DNA of 64,000 nucleotides from Oceanobacillus kimchii X50 (GCF_000340475.1 NZ_CM001792.1:323425-387424); one strand, 5' to 3'. Counted from the first letter of the stretch, positions 40,622 through 49,198 are shown. The notes: generated by a model not told the origin, from the sequence alone. Numbers and translations: made by a program.

Positions 40622-41740
40622 CTAATCATTTAATTCTTTAAAAACCGGATATCCGATAAATCTAAAATCAGATCCAATCTGATCTACGCTTAAGTTAATT
40701 AAATCAATAGAATCTTCCATCCATTCGATACCTGTCCCTTCAAAGAAGGTAGGTGCATCTTTTCCACCACTTAATTTTGGAGCCATGTAAAGGACTATTT
40801 TATCAACGAGTCCAGCTGCTAAGAAAGAAGCATGGATATTTCCTCCACCCTCTAATAATAAGGAGGAAATTTGTTGGTTTCCGAGATGATTAACAACATC
40901 CTGTATGTCAGTCTGTTCCTTGCCAGAAGTTATAACTACCTCGACACCAAGCGATTCTAACTTTTCCTTTTTTTTCAGATCTACTTCTTCTTTTGTAAAT
41001 ATCATTGTGTGAGCTTGTTGATCTTGAATAAGTTGTGAATCAAGAGGGATACGTAAATTTGAATCAAGTACAATTCTGATTGGATTCCGTCCATTTGGTA
41101 TTCTGGTGGTAAGTGCTGGATTATCATGAAGTATAGTTTGAATGCCAACTAATATTGCAGCATGTTCATTTCTAAGATGGTGAACATCTTCACGTGCTTC
41201 TTCAGAAGTAATCCACTTACTATGGTTGGTCTTTGTTGCTACTTTTCCGTCTAATGTAGAAGCGGCCTTCATTGTAATAAAAGGCAATTTTTGAGTAATA
41301 AATTTATTGAACACTTCATTCATCGAAATAGATTCTTCTTCTAGTACACCGACTTCTACTTCGATTCCAGCATCTTGTAGTATTTTTACACCAGTTCCTG
41401 CTACCAAAGGATTTGGATCAAGAGTTGCGATAACAACGCGTTGTATACCTGCTTCAACTAGTGCACGGGCACAAGGGCCTGTTCGACCTTGGTGTGAACA
41501 AGGTTCTAGTGTGACATAGACCGTTGCTCCTTTGGCATTATTACCAGCCATTTGTAGCGCATGAATTTCTGCATGTGGTTCACCGGCCTTGAGGTGGGTT
41601 CCTACACCGACAATTCGATTATGATTAACAATAACCGCACCGACTAAAGGATTTGGGTCTGTTTGACCTTTCATCGCTTTTGCATTCTCTAAAGCGAGTT
41701 TCATATATTGCTTATCATTAGTCATTACTGCATTTTCCAT
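40622..41740 (-). CDS. ribD: Bifunctional pyrimidine deaminase/reductase of riboflavin synthesis
   Basis: Deaminates and then reduces 2,5-diamino-6-ribosylamino-pyrimidinone 5'-phosphate to the ribityl uracil phosphate. The N-terminal deaminase carries the zinc motifs PHAEIHAL and PCSHQGRTGPC. The C-terminal reductase (from about residue 150: ITMKAASTLDGKVAT, LVGIQTILHDNPALTTR, LLLEGGGNIHASFL) is complete. It starts within the end of ribA (23-base overlap from ATG 41740; 8-base overlap if ATG 41725 is used). Only ribA and ribD are here; ribE, ribH and a DHBP synthase are absent from the window. Confidence 0.95.
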   Translation of the reverse strand: MENAVMTNDKQYMKLALENAKAMKGQTDPNPLVGAVIVNHNRIVGVGTHLKAGEPHAEIHALQMAGNNAKGATVYVTLEPCSHQGRTGPCARALVEAGIQRVVIATLDPNPLVAGTGVKILQDAGIEVEVGVLEEESISMNEVFNKFITQKLPFITMKAASTLDGKVATKTNHSKWITSEEAREDVHHLRNEHAAILVGIQTILHDNPALTTRIPNGRNPIRIVLDSNLRIPLDSQLIQDQQAHTMIFTKEEVDLKKKEKLESLGVEVVITSGKEQTDIQDVVNHLGNQQISSLLLEGGGNIHASFLAAGLVDKIVLYMAPKLSGGKDAPTFFEGTGIEWMEDSIDLINLSVDQIGSDFRFIGYPVFKELND

Positions 41741-42473
41741 CCTCTCGTAAGTGACCGGATTTTATCACTTTAGTGTCTAGATATTTTTGGTTATATTCTG
41801 AACGGTCGCCCCACAAAGGAGTTCGTCCAGATAGGTGTAACCCAGCATTTTCAAGAGCTTCTACTTTGAGTGGGTTGTTTGTGATCAGTGTAACTGGCTT
41901 GCTGCGAAGTGTCCGCAAAACTGCAATTGCATCTTTATAATCTCTTGCATCATTTACGTACCCAAGACTTTCATTTGCTTCCACAGTGTCATAACCATTC
42001 TCTTGTAGTACATAGGCCATCGCTTTACTAAATAAGCCTATACCGCGTCCTTCGTGATTTGCTAAATAAAATAAAGCACCAGTACCATGTTCTCTAATTT
42101 TCTTCAATGATTCCTTTAATTGAAAGCCACAGTCACAACGTTTGCTACCAAAAATGTCACCAGTATGGCAAATCGAATGCATACGAATAAGTGCATCTTC
42201 TGTCTGAGCAAAATCTCCATAGACCAAGACACTAGATTGTTGATATTCTGCCAGATTTGCAGAAGATAGCTTTTCAATCATTCTTTCATAATCCTCTGTT
42301 ACTTCATCATAATTTAACCAACAATACCATTGAAAAACAGTAGTCTCTCCTTCTAAGTTTATCGGAAGTTGGATTGGCCCAACCAAATATATTGCATGAT
42401 CGTTTTGTTGAATAAGTTGAATTTTATCTTTTAAAAGGGCAAAAGCCTGTGATTCTAGTTTTGTATTTAACAT
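41718..42473 (-). CDS. ribA: GTP cyclohydrolase II, stand-alone
   Basis: Opens GTP to 2,5-diamino-6-ribosylamino-pyrimidinone 5'-phosphate, the first step of riboflavin-type pathways. The zinc site SICHTGDIFGSKRCDCGFQL, the NHEGRGIGL loop and the GTP-binding RTPLWGDRSEYN-type end are present. Unlike the usual fused bacterial RibBA it lacks a DHBP synthase domain; the first about 80 residues are a short helical extension. The ATG at 42473 has AAGGAGT upstream; an in-frame ATG at 42524 falls in the promoter. No FMN riboswitch is visible upstream. Confidence 0.93.
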   Translation of the reverse strand: MLNTKLESQAFALLKDKIQLIQQNDHAIYLVGPIQLPINLEGETTVFQWYCWLNYDEVTEDYERMIEKLSSANLAEYQQSSVLVYGDFAQTEDALIRMHSICHTGDIFGSKRCDCGFQLKESLKKIREHGTGALFYLANHEGRGIGLFSKAMAYVLQENGYDTVEANESLGYVNDARDYKDAIAVLRTLRSKPVTLITNNPLKVEALENAGLHLSGRTPLWGDRSEYNQKYLDTKVIKSGHLREDGKCSND

Positions 42474-42500
42474 CTGAAAGACTCCTTTCAATTGATTCAT

Positions 42501-42529
42501 AGTATAGTGTATTACTGTTATCAAATCAA
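42501..42529 (-). promoter_or_regulatory. Promoter of ribA-ribD-HAD
   Basis: On the minus strand TTGATT (42524-42529), a 17-bp spacer and TATACT (42501-42506). It leaves a short 5' region of about 20 bases, too short for a riboswitch. Confidence 0.6.
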
Positions 42530-42555
42530 TTGTTCCAACTCCGGCTAATAAGGGC

Positions 42556-43146
42556 TTACACCCTATTTTTGTTTCCTGTAATTCCGTAGAAAAAGATTTG
42601 CGTTAATTCTTCCTTAAGCGGAAGTGCTTGTGAAATAACATCTTCTCTTCTTATATAATCTGTAAACATTTGCATATAAAAGAAAATCGCTTCGTTATTT
42701 AGATTCGGTTCGATTTCCTTTGCTTCTCGACCTTGGTTGAATAATTCCATAACGGAGGGGATTATCTCTTTTTGATATAACTTGGTTAAATAACTGTTAT
42801 TTTTAGACAACTCATCTATTAAATAAGCATAAAATTCCGTATGAATATTACTTGCTGCTTCCATTTTATCAAACATTACCATTCTTAATTTCTCTGTAAA
42901 TGATAAATTACTGTCAATCAATGTTTTATATTCATTCCAATATTCATGGATAAACTGAATGAGTACTTCGTATTGTAACTTTTCTTTACTCTCAAAGTAA
43001 TTGTATATGGTCACTTGCGATACATTTGCGTGTGTTGCAATTTCATTTATAGATACATTTTTAATTCCATTTTGTTGGAATAATTCTAAACCCGCATGGA
43101 TAATGGCCTGTTTCTTCATCTGTTTTCTTCGCTCAAAACCATCCAC
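42556..43146 (-). CDS. TetR family transcriptional regulator
   Basis: A 196-residue TetR-type repressor with the N-terminal HTH (GLELFQQNGIKNVSINEIATHANVSQVTIYNYFESKEKLQYEV) and an all-helical ligand-binding C-terminal domain. GGAGGTG lies 9 bases ahead of the ATG. It is divergent from the MerR-ABC exporter operon, which is a possible target, although that operon has its own MerR-type promoter. The ligand is unknown. Confidence 0.9.
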   Translation of the reverse strand: MDGFERRKQMKKQAIIHAGLELFQQNGIKNVSINEIATHANVSQVTIYNYFESKEKLQYEVLIQFIHEYWNEYKTLIDSNLSFTEKLRMVMFDKMEAASNIHTEFYAYLIDELSKNNSYLTKLYQKEIIPSVMELFNQGREAKEIEPNLNNEAIFFYMQMFTDYIRREDVISQALPLKEELTQIFFYGITGNKNRV

Positions 43147-43266
43147 ATAGACACCTCCACTATTATCTTAATAGATTTTTTGAAATATAACAATGAGATT
43201 ATTTCAAAACTTTTGGAGGAGTTCTATTCTATAGAAAAGGATGTTTCTTTTTCTATAGAGTTTTTA

Positions 43267-43297
43267 TTGCGCCTAACGTAACGTGAGGTGATATGAT
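43267..43297 (+). promoter_or_regulatory. MerR-type promoter with embedded operator
   Basis: TTGCGC (43267-43272) and TATGAT (43292-43297) are 19 bp apart. The spacer holds CCTAACGTAACGTGAGG (43272-43288), a palindrome with one mismatched pair. This is the classic distorted promoter of a MerR-regulated operon. Confidence 0.8.
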
Positions 43298-43320
43298 TTA
43301 CTTAGGAAAGGGGATAATTC

Positions 43321-44154
43321 ATGACAAACGATATTTTTTCTGTGAGTGAATTTGCTGAATACACAGGTTTATCGATACGAACATTGCACTATTATGATGA
43401 AAAAGGGATATTACAACCAAAAAGGGATAAGAATACAGGACATCGTAAGTACGTAAAAGAAGATATGCTTCGTCTGCACCAGATTTTAACACTGAAATTT
43501 TTGGGATTTACATTAGAAGAAATTAAAGAAATCATCATCTCAACAAGTGTTGATTTGAGTTTTATTGAAACATTAAGATTACAAGAAGCAAAATTAGTAG
43601 AAGAGAAAGAGAAAATTGAAGTGTCTTTGGAGATGATACAACGATCAGTACAACTTATTGAAGATGAAAAAGAAATTGACAAAGACATGTTAGTAAGTTT
43701 GCTTGCAAGTATGCAAACGGAAAAACAACAGAAAGAAATATCAAAAGGGATTATGTCAGACCAAGCGATTGATGAATTATTTAAAGCAACTAGTAGTGAA
43801 AAGTTGCTCTGGGAGAAAGAAATGTTGCATTTCTATAAAGAAACGAAACGATTAGTAGGAAAGTCAAGTGATGATTCAGAAGTAATGAATCTATTTCAGC
43901 GTTTTTTAAATTTTGTTCTAGATATTTTTAAAGTGGAAGGATTTGAGGAGCTTGAAAGCATATTAAAATCTGAAAAAGTGCAAGACGTCAGTGATGAAGA
44001 GTTGAATCGTTTTATCTTAGAAATGGAGAAGCTAGTTCCGACACCGTTAACAAAGGAAGAAGAACAGTGGCTCGATGAAATGATGACAACATATATGACA
44101 GAAAACAGCGATTTCTGGAAGGGAGAAGCATGGAATGGAAAAATATCAACGTAA
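43321..44154 (+). CDS. MerR family regulator of the adjacent ABC exporter
   Basis: A 277-residue MerR-type activator. The N-terminal HTH reads SVSEFAEYTGLSIRTLHYYDEKGILQPKRDKNTGHRKY. A coiled-coil segment (residues about 75-115) and a helical effector-binding region follow. AGGAAAGGGGATAATTC precedes the ATG. It overlaps the multidrug ABC gene by 20 bases, so the pair is co-expressed from the 19-bp-spacer promoter at 43267. Drug-induced autoactivation of the operon is inferred. Confidence 0.9.
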   Translation: MTNDIFSVSEFAEYTGLSIRTLHYYDEKGILQPKRDKNTGHRKYVKEDMLRLHQILTLKFLGFTLEEIKEIIISTSVDLSFIETLRLQEAKLVEEKEKIEVSLEMIQRSVQLIEDEKEIDKDMLVSLLASMQTEKQQKEISKGIMSDQAIDELFKATSSEKLLWEKEMLHFYKETKRLVGKSSDDSEVMNLFQRFLNFVLDIFKVEGFEELESILKSEKVQDVSDEELNRFILEMEKLVPTPLTKEEEQWLDEMMTTYMTENSDFWKGEAWNGKIST

Positions 44155-45868
44155 TAAAAAAGCATTTCTATCTTTAATTTTGACTGCGAATATCCCAAAG
44201 TTTATTCTTGCTTTAGGATTAATTGGAAGTATTATCACGACGTTGGTAGGACTTACAATACCACTGTTAACAAGGGAGTTAGTCGATGGATTTTCATTAA
44301 CTTCACTAACCTTAAACTTTATCTTACTCATTATAGGTATATTTGTATTACATGCACTGATTGATGGTTTTTCTACTTATGCATTAGCCTATGTCGGGCA
44401 ACGAGTAGTGGCGTATTTAAGGGAGTCTATTTGGCAAAAGATGATTCGTCTACCTGTCAGGTATTTTGATCAACAACCCAGTGGGGAATCCGTTAGTAGA
44501 GTAATTAATGATACGGGTATTGTAAAAGATCTCGTATCGCAGCACTTTCCACAATTTATCTCCGGACTAATATCTATTATCGGTGCAGTCACCATCTTAT
44601 TAATAATGGATTGGCGTATGACATTAATGATGCTGGTAGCTGTACCGGTTACAGTAATTGTAATGATTCCATTAGGAACACGAATGTCAAAAGTTTCACG
44701 TAAATTACAAGATGAAACGGCTTCTTTTCAAGGGGATATTCAACAAACGATTAGTGAAATTAAGTTGATGAAATCATCTACCGCTGAGGAAGCAGAACAA
44801 CAAAAAGGTTTAAAGGGTATTGGTAATTTGTTTCGCACAGGATTAAGGGAAGCCAAAATCTTCTCTGTAATTGGTCCGTTTATGTACATGGTCGTGATGC
44901 TCGTTATTGTAGTTATTATAGGGTATGGCGGAATTCGAGTAGAAGAAGGAACGATGACGACTGGGGCATTAGTCGCTTTCTTACTCTATTTATTTCAAAT
45001 TACATTTCCAATAACTACATTTGCCATGTTCTTTACTGAATTACAAAAAGCAAAAGGTGCTACTGGAAGAATTGTAGAAATTCTGGATGAGGATGTAGAA
45101 GAGACACATAAAGGAATCGATAAAAAAATTGATAATGAAGCTTTACAGTTTTCCGACGTATCCTTTTCTTATGAAAATGGGGAAGAGGTACTTAAAAATA
45201 TTTCTTTCCAAGCAAATCCAGGTGAGATGATTGCTTTTGCTGGACCAAGTGGTGGAGGGAAGACAACGGTATTTGGTCTTATTGAGCAGTATTATCAACC
45301 TGGTAAAGGTGAGATTTTAATTGGAAGTCAACCGATTAATGAAGTATCCATGTTATCTTGGCGTACTCAGTTAGGGTATGTTTCTCAAGAAAGTTCTATG
45401 ATGTCAGGGACAATCAGGGATAATTTAACTTACGGGCTTCGAGATGCGGATAAAATAAACGATAGTCAGCTGTGGGAAGTTGCGGAAATGGCATATGCTG
45501 ACCAATTTATTAAAGAACTTCCAAATGGTTTAAATACTGAAGTAGGGGAGCGGGGAACGAAATTATCTGGTGGACAACGACAGAGGATTAATATAGCAAG
45601 AGCTTTTTTACGTAATCCAAAGTTGTTGCTTCTAGATGAAGCGACAGCTAGCCTTGATAGTCAATCTGAACAAGTAGTTCAAAAGGCGTTGCAGCGTCTA
45701 ATGGAGGGGAGAACAACATTTGTTATCGCCCATCGATTGTCAACGATTGTAGATGCGGATCAAATTATTTTTATTGAGGATGGACAAATAACAGGAAAAG
45801 GAAATCATCAAGAGTTGATTGAATCTCATCCATTGTATCGACAGTTTGCGGAACAACAGTTGACTTGA
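44135..45868 (+). CDS. Multidrug ABC exporter, fused permease-ATPase (BmrA/LmrA-like)
   Basis: A 577-residue half-transporter that should work as a homodimer in the membrane. The six-helix permease (about residues 20-310) contains the intracellular coupling sequence LPVRYFDQQPSGESVSRVINDTG. The ATPase follows with Walker A GPSGGGKTT, Q-loop, signature LSGGQRQR, Walker B KLLLLDEATASLD and H-loop IAHRLSTI. It is encoded in one operon with its MerR regulator. Hydrophobic drugs are the expected substrates. A long inverted-repeat structure lies 43 bases after its stop. Confidence 0.93.
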   Translation: MEKYQRNKKAFLSLILTANIPKFILALGLIGSIITTLVGLTIPLLTRELVDGFSLTSLTLNFILLIIGIFVLHALIDGFSTYALAYVGQRVVAYLRESIWQKMIRLPVRYFDQQPSGESVSRVINDTGIVKDLVSQHFPQFISGLISIIGAVTILLIMDWRMTLMMLVAVPVTVIVMIPLGTRMSKVSRKLQDETASFQGDIQQTISEIKLMKSSTAEEAEQQKGLKGIGNLFRTGLREAKIFSVIGPFMYMVVMLVIVVIIGYGGIRVEEGTMTTGALVAFLLYLFQITFPITTFAMFFTELQKAKGATGRIVEILDEDVEETHKGIDKKIDNEALQFSDVSFSYENGEEVLKNISFQANPGEMIAFAGPSGGGKTTVFGLIEQYYQPGKGEILIGSQPINEVSMLSWRTQLGYVSQESSMMSGTIRDNLTYGLRDADKINDSQLWEVAEMAYADQFIKELPNGLNTEVGERGTKLSGGQRQRINIARAFLRNPKLLLLDEATASLDSQSEQVVQKALQRLMEGRTTFVIAHRLSTIVDADQIIFIEDGQITGKGNHQELIESHPLYRQFAEQQLT

Positions 45869-45910
45869 TGATACAAATGCAAACCATTGATTCTGCTGGA
45901 TTTGAATAAT

Positions 45911-46019
45911 GTCACAGCGTAAAATGTGAGATGCTCCTCCCTGCAAGCACGAAACTATGGGAAATGATTTCGGAGCTTGTGCTTTCCGTGTGGAGACACT
46001 CACATTTTATTGCTGTAAC
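45911..46019. repeat. Long imperfect hairpin element between convergent genes
   Basis: GTCACAGCGTAAAATGTGAG (45911-45930) is complementary to ACTCACATTTTATTGCTGTAAC-type sequence at 45998-46019. The pairing continues inward (ATGCTCC with GGAGACA-type bases). A second inner stem pairs GCAAGCACGAAA with TTTCGGAGCTTGTGC (about 45943-45983). The whole 109-bp unit can fold into one long arm. No T-run follows on either strand. Confidence 0.65.
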
Positions 46020-46052
46020 AAATTTGAAAGCCATTAAGATTTTAAATAGTTG

Positions 46053-46751
46053 TTACATTACAACTGTAATCTCTTTAATGAGTCGGTGATTAATGTACAA
46101 CAAAATTCCTGCAAACACAATACTCAATACAATGGATAATGGGAAGGATTGTAAAGATAAATGTGGGAAGAAATTAATATGAGATAGCCCCCACAGTAAA
46201 CCAGTAATATTTACAAATATTAGTGCTAGCGGTACAAAAGCTAATGTACCGAGAACCCAGCCCAATCGATAATATCCTAAACCAATCATCCAACCAATCA
46301 AGTAGTATAGTGCGTGGATTAGTGTGTAACTAATAAACACTTCGATAAAGGAAAAGAACCCTGTGGGTGATACTTCATTTGTCCATGTAATATCCCATCT
46401 AGCATTCTGAACTAATAGGTGCAACAATCCATTCATAAGAAATATGGTTATAGAAATTGCTATAGCAAGTAACACTGAGGCACCAATGGTTGCCTTGAAA
46501 AAGTTTCTCCGTGTAATACCTTGTTTTGCAAAGTAATCGAAAAAGCTATAAGTGGATAAAATTCCAATTATTAACATAAATATAGAAGACGATCCATTAG
46601 AAAACATGGAAAAATCTGTGAATTCAATTGCTTCTACATATACTTGATATAATAATACAGCAATATAGATAAGAAGAATTGTAAATGTGTACCATAAAGA
46701 CCATTTGAATTGCTCTCTGAATATGCCTAACCCAAGTTTTTTTGTATTCAT
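46053..46751 (-). CDS. ABC-2 type permease of GntR/ABC module
   Basis: A 232-residue membrane protein with six hydrophobic segments. FDYFAKQGITRRNFFKATIGASVLLAIAIS is the cytoplasmic loop and helix pattern of ABC-2 permeases associated with YtrA-type regulators. Its ATG overlaps the ATPase stop by 4 bases (ATGA), so it is translationally coupled. It forms an exporter with the ATPase upstream; the substrate is unknown. Confidence 0.85.
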   Translation of the reverse strand: MNTKKLGLGIFREQFKWSLWYTFTILLIYIAVLLYQVYVEAIEFTDFSMFSNGSSSIFMLIIGILSTYSFFDYFAKQGITRRNFFKATIGASVLLAIAISITIFLMNGLLHLLVQNARWDITWTNEVSPTGFFSFIEVFISYTLIHALYYLIGWMIGLGYYRLGWVLGTLAFVPLALIFVNITGLLWGLSHINFFPHLSLQSFPLSIVLSIVFAGILLYINHRLIKEITVVM

Positions 46752-47626
46752 GCTTCATCTTCCTCCTTTGTTAAATGAATAAATAAATCATGTAATGAAA
46801 GCGGACCAATATCCAAGTCTAAATCTTTTGCTTCCCTTCTTTTTTGTTCAGATAATTCTCCGAACACCATTACTGATTTTGTTCCACCTAAAATTTGACT
46901 ATTTAAAACTTCAAGTTCATTGGTGAATGCATCTACATGGTCTTTATTTCCAGTAATGGAAAAACCTTTAGAAATAACATTTTCATTTGTGTCTTGTAAG
47001 AGAATTTTACCGTGATGAATGATGGTAACTTCATCAAAAAGGTAATCCATCTCAGATACTAGGTGTGTGGATACGATCATCGTTCTAGGATGTTTTTCTT
47101 GATCAGCCAACAATTCTTTGTAAAATAATTCTCTTGTTGGAGCATCCATTCCTAAATATGCTTCATCGAAAATGGTTAATGGCGTACGGCATGCTAAACC
47201 AATAGTTACTTGTAGCGCAGACTGTTTTCCTTTGGATAATTGATTAATCTTCTTTTTTAATGGAAGCTTGAATTTCTTGACTAATTCATTGGCATAGGAT
47301 GCGTCAAAATTTGGACGAAAGTCGGAGAGCTCTTTTAACACGTCGCCTACTTTTTCGTATTCATACGTTTGATCTTTATCATAGATAAAAGCAGTACCTT
47401 GCATAATACGTGGGTGGTCGAAAGGATCTTCCCCATCAATTGTAATCGTTCCTTCCTCTGCTTTGCGGAAGTTAGAAAGAATCGATAGTAAAGTTGTTTT
47501 ACCTGCTCCATTTCTTCCAAGCAATCCATGGATTTTTCCTTTGTTAAGTGTAAAGCTAACTTGATTAAGTGCTTTAAAATCTTTATATCGTACTGTTAAA
47601 TCATTGACTATTATTTCATAGCTCAT
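46748..47626 (-). CDS. ABC transporter ATP-binding protein
   Basis: A 292-residue ABC ATPase: Walker A GRNGAGKTT (about 36-44), signature LSKGKQSALQV, Walker B TIFDEAYLGMDAP and H-loop VSTHLV. The degenerate SKGK signature and the DEAYLGMD Walker B are typical of exporters in GntR operons; the corresponding module at 18.4-19.8 kb has a similar layout but a different sequence. It is coupled on both sides by 4-base ATGA overlaps to the regulator and the permease. Confidence 0.88.
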   Translation of the reverse strand: MSYEIIVNDLTVRYKDFKALNQVSFTLNKGKIHGLLGRNGAGKTTLLSILSNFRKAEEGTITIDGEDPFDHPRIMQGTAFIYDKDQTYEYEKVGDVLKELSDFRPNFDASYANELVKKFKLPLKKKINQLSKGKQSALQVTIGLACRTPLTIFDEAYLGMDAPTRELFYKELLADQEKHPRTMIVSTHLVSEMDYLFDEVTIIHHGKILLQDTNENVISKGFSITGNKDHVDAFTNELEVLNSQILGGTKSVMVFGELSEQKRREAKDLDLDIGPLSLHDLFIHLTKEEDEA

Positions 47627-48009
47627 GATTGAATCCTCCTTTTCGCTTGTTTTATTAAATCGAATATTTCTTGCTCTGATACTTTTAACTTCTCTGCTTC
47701 TTGAACGAGACCGATAACATAGTTATCCATAAAAGATTCTTTTCGTTTTTGAATCAACTTCTTTTTGGCTCCTTCCATAACGAACATACCTACACCTCGT
47801 TTTTTAAATAAGATATCTTCCTCAACTAACTGATTGATTCCTTTCGAAACTGTCGCATGATTTATTTTGTAAAACTGAACAAGTTGATTAGTTGAAGGAG
47901 CTTGATCTCCTTCTTTCAACTGGTCATTCACAATTTGATCTTCAATCATTTCTCGAACTTGGATAAATATTGGTTTATCACTATCTAACTGGTTCAATGT
48001 TTTCACCAC
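47623..48009 (-). CDS. GntR family regulator, YtrA subfamily
   Basis: A 128-residue regulator with the N-terminal GntR winged helix (PIFIQVREMIEDQIVNDQLKEGDQAPSTNQLVQFYKINHATVSKGINQLVEEDILFKKRGVGMFV) and a short helical tail. First gene of a three-gene ABC exporter operon; expected to repress it. A palindrome at 48034-48055 just upstream is the likely operator. The second such module in this window. Confidence 0.9.
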   Translation of the reverse strand: MVKTLNQLDSDKPIFIQVREMIEDQIVNDQLKEGDQAPSTNQLVQFYKINHATVSKGINQLVEEDILFKKRGVGMFVMEGAKKKLIQKRKESFMDNYVIGLVQEAEKLKVSEQEIFDLIKQAKRRIQS

Positions 48010-48033
48010 CTACTATACCATTATGGTTATATG

Positions 48034-48055
48034 GTTATATACTCATGTGTATAAC
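48034..48055. promoter_or_regulatory. Operator-like palindrome of the GntR/ABC operon
   Basis: GTTATATAC (48034-48042) and GTGTATAAC (48047-48055) are inverted with one mismatch and a 4-base centre, 25 bases ahead of the GntR start and close to the divergent aroD promoter. Confidence 0.55.
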
Positions 48056-48134
48056 TATAAAACTAAAAAAGATTAAAGTCAATAGGCAAGTGAAATATTT
48101 TGATATACTATGGTGATAAGAGGGGTGAGCGTCA

Positions 48135-48902
48135 ATGAAAAACGTTGTTCGTGTGAAGAATTTATCTATCGGAGAGGGAAAACCGAAAGTGTGTGTTCCG
48201 ATAACAGGAGCTACTAAGAAAGAAATAAATGACGAGTTAGATTTACTACAAACAATCAAAGTTGATTTAGTCGAGTGGAGAGGAGATTTATTCCAAGAAA
48301 TTGAAAATAAAGAAGCGGTAAAAAGTATGCTACAAAAAATAAACCAAGAAATACCCAATTTCCCTCTATTATTTACTTTCCGGACAAAAGAAGAAGGTGG
48401 AGGGAGAAAAGTCACTCTGGAAAAATATAAGGAAATTAATCGTTTCGTGATCGAGTCAGAGCTGACCAACATGATTGATGTTGAACTGCATCGAGGTGAG
48501 AAGTTAGTAAAAGAGCTTGTTTCTTTTGCTCATTTGCATAACCAAAAAGTGGTTATTTCTAATCATGATTTTAATCAGACGCCTTCACATGAAGAAATCA
48601 TATCGCGTCTAAAATTAGCAGCTGATTACGAGGCTGATATTGGAAAAATTGCTGTGATGCCTCATAGTAATACAGATGTTCTAACTTTGCTTTCTGCAAC
48701 ATCTGATATGAATGAACAAAGTAAGATACCAATTGTTACCATGTCAATGGGAGGAGAAGGAGTAATAAGTCGTTTAGCTGGAGAAGTATTTGGTTCAGCA
48801 ATCACATTTGCTTCAGGTAAACAAGCTTCAGCACCGGGACAGGTTGAAGCAAAAAAATTACATTCGATTTTAAATGTTATTCATGATTCCTTGAAAGGAT
48901 AA
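48135..48902 (+). CDS. aroD: 3-dehydroquinate dehydratase, type I
   Basis: Third step of the shikimate pathway: dehydrates 3-dehydroquinate to 3-dehydroshikimate through a Schiff base. The catalytic Lys171 (ADIGKIAVMP) and His144 (VISNHDF) are in place, along with VDLVEWRGDLF and the C-terminal GSAITFASGKQASAPGQ loop. Length 255 aa matches type I enzymes (aroD of enterics, aroC of B. subtilis). AAGAGGGGTGAGC precedes the ATG. It stands alone, not with other aro genes, and a dispersed repeat begins at its stop codon. Confidence 0.95.
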   Translation: MKNVVRVKNLSIGEGKPKVCVPITGATKKEINDELDLLQTIKVDLVEWRGDLFQEIENKEAVKSMLQKINQEIPNFPLLFTFRTKEEGGGRKVTLEKYKEINRFVIESELTNMIDVELHRGEKLVKELVSFAHLHNQKVVISNHDFNQTPSHEEIISRLKLAADYEADIGKIAVMPHSNTDVLTLLSATSDMNEQSKIPIVTMSMGGEGVISRLAGEVFGSAITFASGKQASAPGQVEAKKLHSILNVIHDSLKG

Positions 48903-49080
48903 GAGGTTGAGGCATAAAAAGTTTTGTTCAAAAGACGAGTGGATTAGAATGAACATAAGAAATATACGAAGATTTTTTTTGAGGAATACAAAGGTAAGTT
49001 TCCCGATGCATAGTGCAGTATATTTCTAAAGCAGTTCATTTAAATGTATCTTTTGAGTAAATACTATTGCCCTGACCTCT
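48902..49080 (+). repeat. Dispersed repeat family, copy C
   Basis: Shares with the other copies the GTTGAGGCATAA-like start, CATAAGAAATATACGAAGA, GATGCATAGTGCAGTATATTTCT, TTTTGAGTAAATACTATTG and the closing GCCCTGACCTC, which is inverted with respect to the start. It begins at the aroD stop codon and ends in a T-run (49081 on), so it may double as the aroD terminator. It fills the first part of the 315-base gap before mntA. Confidence 0.7.
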
Positions 49081-49097
49081 TTTTTTATAGTAAAAAA

Positions 49098-49113
49098 GTT
49101 TCCTTGACGCAAA
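49098..49113 (+). promoter_or_regulatory. Possible second MntR-like box
   Basis: GTTTCCTTGACGCAAA matches the stronger box at 49183-49198 at 12 of 16 positions and lies upstream of the mntA promoter. Weak on its own. Confidence 0.3.
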
Positions 49114-49136
49114 AAAGTATCCTACATAAAATTTAC

Positions 49137-49165
49137 TTGACAAAATAAAAAACTAAGCATAATGT
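49137..49165 (+). promoter_or_regulatory. mntABCD promoter
   Basis: Consensus TTGACA (49137-49142), 17-bp spacer and TAATGT (49160-49165). Confidence 0.7.
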
Positions 49166-49182
49166 AGGGATTAACGAATAAA

Positions 49183-49198
49183 GTTTACCTAAGGCAAA
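49183..49198 (+). promoter_or_regulatory. MntR operator
   Basis: GTTTACCTAAGGCAAA is a near-perfect inverted repeat (TTTRCCTWAGGYAAA-like), the form of MntR boxes in bacilli. It sits about 12-27 bases downstream of the predicted transcription start of mntA, a repressing position. Manganese-dependent repression is inferred. Confidence 0.75.

Noticed and set aside
42474..42555. FMN riboswitch upstream of ribA
   Set aside because: None of the conserved RFN blocks is present and the space is too short.
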